Shown piece by piece: positions 1 through 10,474 of a stretch of DNA of 64,000 nt. The notes under the pieces are model-generated. The model ran no database searches, was not told the DNA's origin, and was given only the letters and a program-made list of their open reading frames with translations. Numbering within the stretch: position 1 is the stretch's first letter; the number at the start of each line of letters is the position of its first letter. The position numbers and the translations under genes were made by a program. The stretch is from Eublepharis macularius (Eukaryota; Chordata; Lepidosauria; Squamata; Eublepharidae): positions 11,737,868 through 11,801,867 of the forward strand of contig NC_072791.1 of the NCBI RefSeq assembly GCF_028583425.1, written 5' to 3'.

Positions 1-192
1 GTGTCACAGTGCAAAAAGAAGACTCCAAGGCACGGAGCCTCAGGGAACCTGAGGATTTTTAAATGGGGTTCTCCCAAAGCTCACCATCAAATCATATCAT
101 GTCCATAGCCACAGACTGCACCACAAAAATCACACACCCACTGCTTCATGCCGCCACGATGATACAAAAATGGGGCTCCAAAGCAGAGATCC

Positions 193-535
193 ACTGGAGA
201 ACAATATTTTAGAAATGAAAATATTCTTTTTTTATTAACCCTTTCTCTGCAAAAATGCTCCCAGAACAACATGGAACAGGCCAGAACAGGCATTAAATGA
301 ATTCCAGTACAACACACACACACACAAAACAGCAGGAAGCCTTAAAGACACAGCAGAACAAGATTTTAGAAACGAAAACACTGAAGAGGCACACTTTTAT
401 TAACCCTTTCCCAGCCAAAGGGCTCCTGGAACAGCACAAAACAAGCTGGAACGGGCACTACGTGAATGCTAGCACCACAAAAAACAGCGGGAAGCATTAA
501 AGACACTGGAGAACAAGGTTTTGGAAATGCGGTTC
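193..535. repeat. Tandem repeat, about 155-157 base unit
   Basis: Two full units and the start of a third begin near 193, 350 and 505. Each opens with A-C-(T/A)-G-(G/C)-A-G-A-A-C, passes an AT-rich stretch with TTTTATTAACCC, and closes with an AAACAGC(A/G)GGAAGC motif. A short CA run sits at the first junction. Open frames on both strands here are by-products of the repeat. Confidence 0.7.
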
Positions 536-2400
536 CTTCTCTTCCTAACAATTCCCATCACAGGTTCCACCCCCAAATCTCCAGGTATTTCCCAAGCAGG
601 AGTTGGCAAGCCTAAGACTGGGCAGGCTGAGGATGGTGGAGCAGCAAATGTCCCGCTCTAGAATAGCTAAGGAGGATAAAGGGCTTCTAATCAGAAGTAA
701 GTTTGTTATTATGGCCTCCAGGAGAAAATTTTTGATGGGTTGGGAGCCTGTGGTACAACTTCATCTGTCCCCCCTCCCGACCCCGCATCCCCCTCCTCCA
801 GTCAGTGTCCAGGCAGCCAGGAGGACCAATTAGGCCGGCTAGACAAGAATCTGTCAGTGTAATAGTGGTGCAGAAAAGAAATATAAGGGGAGAAGCATAT
901 CTCCACAACAAAGGGGGTTCAAGATTTGCTGTTTTAAAAATGAAAGCTGGGAAAATGGAAAATCTGCGAGACAGACTGTTAAAATGTTATAACGATGGAG
1001 TCAATTTTTTGAAAAATCAAAAAGTCATGGAGGCACAGTGTGCGAGTGTTAGGGAGGGAGATGGCCAGGCCGCTGCTGGGGGACTGACAGGGAACTACAG
1101 AGACACTTGCCTGGTGGAGCCCTGTAGGCAGCTGTAGCAGCAATGAGGAAACAGAGTGTCCCTAGGTGGAAAACACCTAGGAAATCTCACCCAAATGCCT
1201 CCCCCCCCCCGGCACTCCAAGAAACACACCCCCCTCTCTCAGAAAAGCAAGACACAAACTCCTGGGGTCTTGCCCCCTTGTCTGCAGATCACCCAGTGAT
1301 TGGCAGGAGGCAAGCTCCCAGAGGTTGCCCACCACTGGCAGGCACCTCAGGACGGAGCATGTGCCACGTGCGCAGGCTCAATCAGTGCGGCGATGTCACT
1401 TCTGAAAGTAACATCATCACGCTGCCTGCAGGAGTGTTCCCACGTTTCGTTTAAGGCCAATTTGGGCTCCAACCAGGCCGAATTGGCCCCGTTCAGAGCA
1501 TGGGAGCGCTTACACAGCCAGCATAGTGAAGTCAGTTCTGGAATGACAACGTCACGCTGGCTCTGGGGCACACGTGCAGAAACACGACCTCATGCAGCAC
1601 AGAAGGTAAGTGCCAGGGACTCCATCCTCCCAAGAAGAGGTGAGGGGTACCTGGCAACCCTACACAGAACCCATAACCCTGGCACGCAGGATCAGCCCCT
1701 CAGGTCTTGGAGTCTAGAGAGGTACTTTTGTAGAGACCAGTGGCGGTGGGCGGGGAGGCATGGAAACAAATGACAAGAATGCCTATTGGAAACAACGGGA
1801 GAAGCCTGAAGGCCCATTGGTTATGATGAGGGGCCTGAACGCCTATTGACTTGCATTGATTCCCCTGAAACACATTACTACGTAGAAAAGATGTGAGGGA
1901 AATACTGGGCGGACCTGCAGAGTCGTGCTCCAGGGCTGGAATGATGACTCCCAGAGTGGGATGACGGCCCTGGAACCAGAAAAACTGCTCCAGGGGGCTG
2001 TCCTCTCATCCCCAGAGCATGATTCCCAAAGTCCACCCCACATTTCCTTTCCATCTTTTATATGCAGTAGTGTATTTCAAGGGAATCAATGCAAATCAAT
2101 GAGCATTCGTATTCCCCATGATATCCAGTGGGCCTGTTCTTTCTGATTGGCATTCTTGTCATTCATTTCAACACCTTCCAACACATAGAAGGAATTTCAG
2201 CCTAGCCCACCCTGCAACTGTGATATCCTCGGCAGCTAATTGGGGCCAGACAGAGAGGCTCAGTGAGGCTCAGTGGGAAAATGCTGGGCTAGCCACTAGG
2301 GTTGGGGGGAGGTATCCTCAAGCCCCGGGTCTGATTCCCGCCGCCCCCCATAACAGCAAAAAGGAAAGTAGCCTGGCCGTGTGGAGGTGGAACCCCAGAG
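536..2400. other. No gene recognised; contains a dispersed repeat at 635-735
   Basis: No convincing exon is visible. Bases 635-735 match 51424-51490 plus 51662-51718, so this is part of a dispersed repeat of unknown class. The copy here lacks the palindromic DNA transposon found in the other copy. The remainder is unassigned. Confidence 0.5.
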
Positions 2401-3640
2401 ATCCCACGACCTAAATCCACATCCCACCCCAACATCCTGGCATCAAAGTCGCCCCTCCCACTTGCACTGGTCTTCCACCTGGCTTATCAGATGCCAGCAG
2501 GGCCAGTGCAGGCAGAGACTGAGAGACCTCCATGGTGCTCGCCAGACACACATACACATGCAACGCTGTAAGTCCCTCTCCACTGCCTGCAGTGTATTTG
2601 TGGAGGAGAAGGAATGGGAAGCTAAGGGGCCATTTGGCAGCAGAGCCACACAAAGGTGCAAAAGGCACCTGGAGCATATTCAGGACCACCCCATCCTTGC
2701 CAGCCCAGAGCCAGGGACCATCCTCTGGAATGTGAAGGGGCAGCCCTACGGGGACGTGAGCGATGGGGACTTCTGTCATCCACAGGAAAGTGAACAGACA
2801 GGGAAGGAGTTGTTGCTTGACACAGAATTTATTGAACTGCCCAAATTTCAATAAATTGTAGTTTTTAAGGTGCTAATTTCCCTCACCTGGGAAGGGAGCT
2901 GTGACTGTTTGCACTATGGCTGGAGCTGGGAGAGCCATTCCTCAAGCTGCTTTCTCAGGCGCGACCTGCCTGAAAGGGAAACAGAGACATTTGTGCGAGG
3001 ATGAGCGGTCCAGCCTTGCGCAAATCACAACTGGGTCTGCCACATCCTGGGAGAGTGTCCATGGCTGGGGGGTGGCAGCAGCTCCATCATCACAGGTGCT
3101 GCCAGCAACCAGATGACGAATGCCCCTCCAGTGAGAAAGTGCTCCTCAACTGCATCAGGCTGTTTCGCTGCTTCCACGGCTGCTTGGAGGTCTGATCCTC
3201 TGAGAGAAATAGTCAAGAAGTTGCAGGGCAGCCCTCGTGAGGAAGTTACATGAGCAATGTCCCAGTCACCCTGACCACTGCTCCTGCTCTCTCCTCTTCC
3301 CTCCTCCTCGCCTGTGCTCCCTGCAATAGATACAGGAGAGGAAATACTTCTTTCCCCAGTGAATACTTGAGCCGGGCAAGGGGTGGGAGGAGTGATCCTG
3401 CCTGCTCCACGCAAAGCAGCCCTGCTTGAGAAGGGGACGGGCGGGAAAGGCAAGGCACCCACTGCCCTCCAAAGCCCTGCTTGAGCCAGGGAGGGGTAGG
3501 GGGAGCCCCCTGCCAACCTCCAAAGCCCCAATCCCCAGCTCCCCCCTTCAGCCCTCCCCAGCCCCACCTGAGCTGGGTGGGAGGGGCGAGGTGCCAGCCA
3601 CCCTCTGCAGCCCCATTTGAGCCAGCAAGGGGGGAGGAGG
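2401..3640. other. No gene recognised
   Basis: Open frames occur on both strands between 2381 and 2854, but none resembles a known domain and both strands are open over the same bases, as expected from low-stop GC-rich sequence. An AATAAA occurs at about 2851 without an identified transcript. Confidence 0.4.
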
Positions 3641-4020
3641 CTGAGCCACCTGCTGGCCTCCAAAGGTGCAATCCCCAACTTCCCCATTAGCCCTCCCCAG
3701 CCTGCCCCACCTGCCAGCCCTCCCCAGCCGCCTCACCTGCCAGCCCTCTCCTACCTGCCAGCCCTCCCCAGCCCTTCACGGGTCAGGCCACTCCAGCCTG
3801 CCAGCCTTTCACCTCTTAGCCCTCTCCAGCACCCACCTCTCAGCCCTCCCTAGCCTGCCTCACCTGTCAGCCCTCCTCAGCCTACAGCACTTGCCAGCCC
3901 TCCCCTGTCTGCCAGCCCTCCCCAGACCCCATCTCTCAGCCCTCCCCAGCCTGCCCCACCTGCCAGCCCTCCCCTGCCTGCCTGCCTTCCCCAGTCCCCT
4001 GCTTGCCAGCCCTCCCCAGA
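3641..4020. repeat. GC-rich pyrimidine-biased minisatellite
   Basis: Irregular repeats of CAGCCCTCCCCAGCCTGCC-like units cover the plus strand. The long proline/leucine/serine-rich frames here are repeat artefacts. Confidence 0.75.
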
Positions 4021-4334
4021 GGTTCTTCCCTTGCCAAATAGATATAGAAATGTCTTTTTGCAATCGTTTAAATGGTACATCTGATGTTAGAGTCGGTATT
4101 GTCTGGAACAAGAACAACATTTTAGGAAGAATGTGCATCTTAATAACCGAGATCCTCCCCAATTGTAATCTATCCCATCTCAACATATCCTTTTTAATTT
4201 CTTTATAAACTTTCTCATAGCCATCTGCCAGCTATGGAAATAGCAGAGAGTTCTTCCCTATCAGAGTCATATCTAAATATTTCCCTCTTTCCCCCACCTG
4301 TATTCTTTGATAGCTCTCCCTGTTCTTCTATATC

Positions 4335-4713
4335 CATATTTGCCACAGGCTCCGCTCCTGATCCCAGCTGTGTGAAGCGGGGCAGGCTTTGCTTCCTGCT
4401 CCACATCTGATCCCAATGGGGTGAAGGGGGGGCATTTCCACTTGCTTCGTTCTTGATCCCAGCCAGGTAAAGAGGGGTTGGACATTGCCTCCTGCTCTGT
4501 GCCAGATCCAAGCCGGGTGAAAGTAAGGGGGCAGGCATTGCCACCTGCTCCATGCCAGATCCCAGCCTGTTCAAGGGGGGCAGGCATTGCTGCGTGCTCC
4601 CTACCTGATCCCAGCTGGGTGAAGGGAAGGAAGGTATTAGTGAAGGGGAGCGGGCATTGCCACCTGCTCTGCTCCTGATCCCAGCTGGGTGAAGGGGGAG
4701 CTGCCATTGCCAT
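4335..4713. repeat. Minisatellite (about 60-70 base unit), left block
   Basis: Repeats of a unit containing CTGATCCCAGCTGGGTGAAG, followed by a G-run and GGCATTGCCACCTGCTC. The same array resumes at 5132 after a solo LTR, and a third block of the same family is at 37440-37735 inside gene B. Confidence 0.8.
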
Positions 4714-5131
4714 TGTCAGGATGTCAACTCTCTAGCCAGAGTAACGCCATATTAGCATGTGTTATAATCAGTAGTTGTCTAGTTTTCCTCCCTCCAGGCC
4801 CAGGTGTCGACCAGGCCACTCATATCCATGGGAGCGCAGAGCCTTATCTGTCCAGACCAGCCAACGACCTTGATGTTCTCGCCTTCTCATGCCTTCGCAG
4901 ACAGGACTAGGGGGGAGGCTGGGAATGGGTGTTTAAAGTGTTGTAACTTTCCTTTTACATGCCATTCTCAACAAAGCCTTCGTTCAGCCAAGGCCTCACC
5001 AGCCTTTGAAGTATGGACACTTGTATCATGAGCATAGTCTTTCAATAAACCTTTTGGAATCAAGAAACCTTGTGCTTCTTGCAAGACGGGGGGAGACGAA
5101 CTCTGGATAACTGGGATTCCATAGTCTGACA
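4714..5131. mobile_element. Solo LTR, 418 bases, inserted into the minisatellite
   Basis: The segment starts TGTCAG and ends CTGACA, the TG...CA inverted ends of a retroviral or LTR-retrotransposon LTR. It is flanked by perfect 5-base direct repeats GCCAT at 4709-4713 and 5132-5136. A poly(A) signal AATAAA is at 5044-5049. No internal coding region is attached, so it is a solo LTR left by recombination. Superfamily (ERV or Gypsy) is not determined; the orientation of AATAAA suggests plus. Confidence 0.85.
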
Positions 5132-5136
5132 GCCAT

Positions 5137-5475
5137 CTGCTCCACATCTAATCCCAGCTGTGTAAAGTCAGGGGGCAGGCATTGCCATCTTCTCCACTCT
5201 TGATACCAGCAGGGTGAAGGGGGGGGGAGCGGACACTGCTACCCTCTTCATTCTTGATCCCAGATATGTGAAGGCGGGAGGCAGGTATTACCTCCTGCTC
5301 CATGCCTGATCCCAGCTGGGTGAAGGCAGGGGGCCGGCACTGCCACATGCTCCACTCCTGATTCCAGCTGGGTGGAGGGGGGGCAGGCATTGTAACTTGC
5401 TCCACTGCTGATCCCAGCTGGGTGAGGGCGTGGGGCAGGCAGTGCCACCTGTGCCACTCCTGATCCCAACCTGGG
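5137..5475. repeat. Minisatellite, right block
   Basis: Continuation of the array at 4335-4713 with the same CTGATCCCAGCTGGGTGAAGG core. The LTR therefore landed in a pre-existing array. Confidence 0.8.
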
Positions 5476-5899
5476 CTTTACTTCACAGCATACTCTCAGA
5501 GGGACGGGCTACCTCTTCTGGGCTCCCCTCCACTGCAGCATCCTCTGGTGGTGCACCAGGGTAGGCAGTGAGTTGTCTCAAACACGGTTAGCATTTTATA
5601 TGGTAGGATTCTAATATGTATTTATTTCAGTACAATTATTTCTATACCATCTATTTTCAAGCTGGTACTGAAGTGCTATTGCAAAACTTGATCTCTTCTT
5701 CCTGACAAAAAGTCACCAATGTGACCCTTGGGACCTTTTTCATGAGGAATTTTCTTTATTTAAACTATAAACAATAACATAAAAACTATAGACAAGAAAC
5801 AGAAGATAAAAACATTCTAAAAAGATGACATATTAGCAATACATAGACAGAATGGGGGTCGTATTCATGCTCCTCCTCCATATTCATATGGGAGTCATA
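5476..5899. other. No gene recognised
   Basis: AT-rich sequence without a recognised domain. It may be 3' sequence of the adjacent minus-strand LINE, but I cannot show that. Confidence 0.35.
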
Positions 5900-6480
5900 T
5901 TTATGCTCCTCCTAACTCTCACAGCTGAGCTGCAGCATCCTGCCTCAAATGAAGTCTCCGGGTTAACTTAGAAGGGAAACCTATGAAGAGTGCATTACAG
6001 AAGTCAAGTCGTGATGTTACCATGGCATGGATCCAGGTGGCCAGACAGACCATGTCAAGGCAGGGGCCCATCTTCCAGGCTAGATCAAGTTTATGGTAAA
6101 CAGTTTTGGAAGCTCCCTTAACTTGCTTTTCTAGCAGTAGCGCAGGATCCTGAACTGAGCCTGCAAGGGTCAGACAAATTCCACTGAAAGTGGGGAATAC
6201 AATGTCCTTCATGGTCTCTGGCTTCCCTATGAGCTTCACTTCCATTCTGTCTGGGTTCACTTTCACTTTGTTTGCATTCAGCCATTTGACCACAGATTGT
6301 GCGCTGGGGAACTCCATAAGATTATTCCTATTCTGGAGATAGCTGGTCTTCAACAGCAACCCTTTGAATCCGTTCCATAAGAAACAATTTCAAGTCGTTC
6401 AAGTTACATCTCTTGATACTGGCATCTGCCTCAACACGATGGCATCATCTACTGCAAAAAAAAGCATGGCTTTTGTCTAT
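5900..6480 (-). mobile_element. CR1/L2-type LINE, reverse transcriptase C-terminal part
   Basis: Minus-strand translation shows the end of a non-LTR reverse transcriptase: VVKWLNANKVKVNP followed by an equivalent of KTE, and downstream VTSRLDFCNALF, matching the WL..NrLkLNp.KTE and SRLDYCN signatures of the CR1/Jockey group. The frame is open for 146 codons but has no catalytic core. A second copy of the same family is at 52775-53850. Confidence 0.8.
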
Positions 6481-6829
6481 ATTCAGGCAGAGACATCATC
6501 TAAAGACACCAGAGCCATCTCAGTCACACAGCCTGGCATGCAATAACCCCAATGTCTGTGAAATCCCTCCGCAACATGTGTTAACAGTGTAGGTCAAACC
6601 ACTGCTATTTTATAATGAACTGTATTCCAACTATTTTAGCCGGGAATTGAACAAACCAATTTAGAAGGTGTAAAAGATAGGCTGGATGTAGCATAAAAAT
6701 GCTAGTTGTTAAGTGACTATTTCGAAGATTTGTCCTACTGCCGACTTCTTTTAAAGAATGCATGGTGGGGTGTGTGGCGTCGGGAAGCTGGGAGATGGAT
6801 GCCTACTGAGAAAGATCCGTCTCTCCTGA

Positions 6830-8640
6830 CCTCCAAATCTCATTTAAAACTTCACAGTGCCCAGAACAGCCTACATATTATGGGAAAACAAGATCCTGAA
6901 AAAAAGAAGCATCCCTTGAAAGCAGCGAAGAAGTTGCAAGACTTTTTTCAGCACAAAATTTAGCAATGTTGCAAGGGAAAGCTGATGATAATCAAGCCAA
7001 AATGGCGGACGATCATAGAGGGGAAGCTTATTTAACAACTCCTAATCAAGATGCAGTACTGGATCCACAACTGGCAATACTAGAACAGAACATCTTAAAA
7101 CAGATGAAAATACTCGTTAACCCTCTAGCAGACCAACTAGCTGAAATCCAGGTGGATCTCAATAAAACGAACCAAAAAGCAGAGGAAGCGCTAGAGAAGA
7201 GAGTCTCAACTCAAAGCATGGTAAGAGAATTACAAAAAACCAATGAATAACTCCAAGAAAGAATACTTAAATTGGAAATTACTGGTTGCCAAAAGAATTT
7301 AAAATTTCATGGTCTGGATGAAACAACCTCCCAAAATGAGGATTTAGCATTTATTGCCTCCTGGTTAGCTTATTTTTTAAAGGTGGAAGACGGAGTGATC
7401 CCAACTATAACAAAGGCATATCGAATTGGGTCAAAAAGAAAACAGAAAAACAACACTCCAAGAGACATACTTGAATTTCATGACCAAAGAACTCGCAAAA
7501 AAAGATCCTAGTAGAAGCAAGAAGCAAAGGATCGATTCCTTTCAAAGGAGTACCCACCCATATTTGTCTTTACTGATCTTCCCAATGAAGTGCTCAATAA
7601 AAGAAGGGAACTTAAACCCATTACAGAGGCACTCAGACAAGCAAATATACAATATAGATGGGTAAACCTCACTAAGCTTCTTGTGTCATACCAAGGGAAA
7701 CAACATACAATATCAGACTGACTCAGGAATGTCTCTACAACAGAACTTGAACCGTGAAGCACTGATGGATTATGACAGAGTTTTGCAAAAAAGGAAAATG
7801 CCTGCATTTTTATCTCCTTAAAAAGGGAGTAAACTTCCTGTACGTTTTAACTGACAGACAAAACAAAGATGTACTTATCAACACTATGGGCTTAATTACA
7901 TTATCTTCTATGAACATAAACGCTACAACTGAGATTTGGGGGAAGGGTCAGACCGGTGCTACCAGTAGTGTTCCCTGAAGATTTTAAGAGCTCAATAGTA
8001 TTGGCTTTGGCCAATAAGTGTGTGGATAAAACACAACAGCTTAAGTGTGCTGTTTTACAACTTATTAAGTAGAATAAGGGGAGTCAGCGGGTAAGAGGGA
8101 AGGGAATTATTAATATGGGGAATAGGAATAGGAGTTTAGAAATTTGCATAGCCAATTAAGAATAATATAACTGTTATAGTAAGAAGTACCATAGACTAGA
8201 ACATTATTAGAATATTTGTGTAGAGAGATAGGAGTAGGATTAGTTAACAAATAATATAAAGTTAACTTATTTATATTGGTGGTTATTTTTCCAGTTTCTT
8301 TTTCCTAATACAGTTTGACAAGGCCAAAGTTATTATCACTACTTAAATTAAGAAGTAAACTTTATTTCAAATCCAACATTGTATTGTTATATTATAAAAT
8401 AAGCATGATTTACTCATGTAAAAAAGAGGGAATAAGTGGTGGTTGGCAGAGTTCGGACAGATCAGGGTAAGATAACGAATAAATATATTTTATATAAAAT
8501 ATGCACACACAAGACAAATTATTTAACTAAACAATTGGTAAAAACGTGTTCTAAAATAACAGTAACCTTTTACAATGTAAGAGGTTTAGGGAACCCAATA
8601 AAAAGAAAACTTATCTAATTTGGCTCATACAAATCTTACT
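6830..8640 (+). pseudogene. Degraded L1 LINE: ORF1 and start of ORF2
   Basis: An ORF1p-like protein is spread over frames 6879-7720. It has a coiled-coil-like Lys/Glu-rich N part, then a central block with KFHGLDE and IASWL, then TKAYRIG...TPRDILEF and a C-terminal region with KRRELKPITEALRQ, all typical of L1 ORF1p. Near 8555-8618 FYNVRGLGNPIKRK matches the start of an L1 ORF2 endonuclease. Several stops and frameshifts interrupt both frames, so the copy is dead. It is cut at about 8640 by unrelated GC-rich sequence. Confidence 0.8.
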
Positions 8641-9290
8641 ATATAAAAGGCCAAGCATATTGCCGATGACTCACTGGTGCAGATGCAGTGAGGGCCAGCC
8701 TCTGCAGCTTCTGAAGGGCCCGCCAGTAGGCTCCGCCCTCCCCAACCCCGATTGGGCCAGGGCCAGGCATGCCTGGCTGCCCTGCGCTCCACCTCCGAAG
8801 CTTTCCCTCCCAAGCCTCCATCTGTAGGAGGGGGTGCAGGGGGGAGCGTGGCTTGCCTGCCCTTCCCCAGACCCAAACAATGTGCTGTGGGGGGGCACAG
8901 GGGGGCAGCATGGCTTGCCTGCCTTTCCACTGGCCCAAGCCTCCCCCAAGCCTCCATCTGCAAGAGGGGGGCAGTGCGGCTAGCTTGCCCTTCCCCCAAC
9001 CCAAGCCTACCCAAAGCCTTGACCTGCTGCACGGGGGCGCAGGGGTGCAGCATTGCTTGCCTGCCCTTCCCCTGGCCCAAGCTTTTCCCCAAGCCTCGAT
9101 CTGCCATGGGGGGAGGCACGTGAGGCAGTGTGGGTTGCCTGCCATTCCTCTGGCCGAAGCCTCGCCCAAGCCTCGATCTGCCATGGTGGGGGTGTGTGTG
9201 CAGAGGGGCAGTGCAGCTTGCCTGGCCTCCGACCTGCAGAGGCAAGGTCTACTCACCTTAGCTTTACAAGATGAGAAAACCCAGCCTCTG
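8641..9290. repeat. GC-rich tandem repeat (about 90 base unit) inside an L1
   Basis: About six diverged units carry AAGCCTC(C/G)ATCTGC followed by a G-rich tract, then GGCTTGCCTGCCCTTCCCC. L1 coding sequence is recognisable on both sides (ending about 8640, resuming about 9291), so the block was inserted or replaced part of ORF2. Long frames on both strands are artefacts. Confidence 0.7.
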
Positions 9291-9415
9291 GACTGTAAGA
9301 TGGGAACTCCAAGCAACACAACAGGAAATCTTAGAAGCTATAAAAATTTGAAAAATAATAAATTACCTGGACCAGATGGGTTTCCATCTGAGTTCTGTAA
9401 GAAATTTGTTAATGT
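9291..9415 (+). pseudogene. L1 ORF2 reverse transcriptase fragment
   Basis: Plus-strand translation contains LKNNKLPGPDGFPSEFCKKF, the entry motif of L1 reverse transcriptase (K.PGPDG). It is collinear with the L1 at 6830-8640 but much of ORF2 between is missing. Confidence 0.8.
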
Positions 9416-9845
9416 GATCCTCTGCTCCGTCAGGCTGTGTGGGCAGGGCTGGGTACCGGGGAGGCCCAAGTTTTCCCGTTCAATGGGCGCCTATGGTCTT
9501 CAACGCCATTTTTCATGGCACAACTTTCCACCGCAGCAGGGAATGTGCCAGGGCCTGGAGCAGCTTTGGAAGTCAACTAACTCTCAGCCCACCATGTGGC
9601 CCTCCCCATCCGGTGCTGATGCAGGAATTTGTGCTGTACTTACGCCTCCGGACTGACGGCTAGCAAGGTCATTGGTGGCAGCCCAGCAGTAGTGCACCTC
9701 ACTCGGCCGCTGGTGAATGGGGGGGGGCAGGGTTATGTCCATGTAAGTGTGAGTTACAACAGCATAACACTTAATCCTCTCCCTGAGCGCTTTGCACCCC
9801 CTCACTTAGGATTGGGGTGCCCTACATTTTATTCCTATCTTTCTA
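9416..9845. other. No gene recognised
   Basis: Mixed GC-rich sequence with no domain I can name. Confidence 0.35.
9828..9833 (-). terminator. Candidate poly(A) signal downstream of gene A
   Basis: Minus-strand AATAAA lies about 640 bases past the gene A stop, just after the end of the L1 ORF2 remnant. It could end gene A transcripts, in which case the L1 would supply the 3' UTR. This is inference from position only. Confidence 0.35.
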
Positions 9846-9849
9846 AATG

Positions 9850-10474
9850 TTATTTGTTGTAAGCAAAATAATTTCCCCATTTCTCTTCAAATTCTTTACT
9901 CAGTCTTCTGTTTATATAATTCAAGAATTTTGCCATTGCTACGTCTTCTGACATCTTATCTTTCCAAAGTTCCCTGGTTGGGCATTCTTCTTCTTTCCAT
10001 CTGCTTGACATGACCACTCTTGCAGTCATCAGCATATAATTAAGAAATTTGTACAGTGTTCTGTCAACATTATCTGGTATTAACAACATAGTCTGAGGTT
10101 TCTTATCAAAATCAATTTTTAAGATCTTCTGAAGCTCAGCATGTATTTCTTTCCAAAAAATTTTGGTTCTTTTTATAAATCCACCACATATGAAAAAAGG
10201 AACTGTCTGCTTCCTTACATTTCTAGCACATCCTATATACTTCTTATCCAATTTTTCAATATCTTTTGGGGTGAGGTACGATCGAAAAAACATCTTATAT
10301 GAACTTTCTCTCAGAATTTGACTTGTTGCAAATTTTATACCATTAATGCATCAATTTTCCTACTGATGATCTACTGTTCAATTTTTTCTCCCAAATTTTG
10401 CATCCATTTTAGCATACACGTTTCAATTTTGTCTGTTTCTGTATCACATTGGCACGCTCCGTAAATTTCTGTTG
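9850..10474 (-). pseudogene. 5'-truncated L1 ORF2 C-terminus abutting gene A
   Basis: A 147-codon open stretch (9850-10293) matches the L1 ORF2 C-terminal domain, with IFWKEIHAELQKILKIDF and ARVVMSSRWKEEECPTRELW. Homology to the plus-strand L1 at 23635-23797 continues up to about 10474, within a few bases of the gene A stop codon. The L1 has the same orientation as the gene and probably supplies its 3' UTR. Confidence 0.8.

Noticed and set aside
2270..2345. tRNA-like B-box (GGTCTGATTCC) near 2325
   Set aside because: No A box at proper distance and no cloverleaf; not called a tRNA or SINE.
2381..2854. 157-codon plus-strand ORF overlapping a 146-codon minus ORF
   Set aside because: No domain, no splice or conservation evidence, and both strands are open, which fits low-stop sequence.
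3025..3853. Proline- and glycine-rich ORFs up to 220 codons
   Set aside because: They derive from GC-rich tandem repeats.
8625..9656. ORFs of 206-295 codons on both strands
   Set aside because: Tandem-repeat artefacts; only the LPGPDG piece at the end is real, and that is L1.
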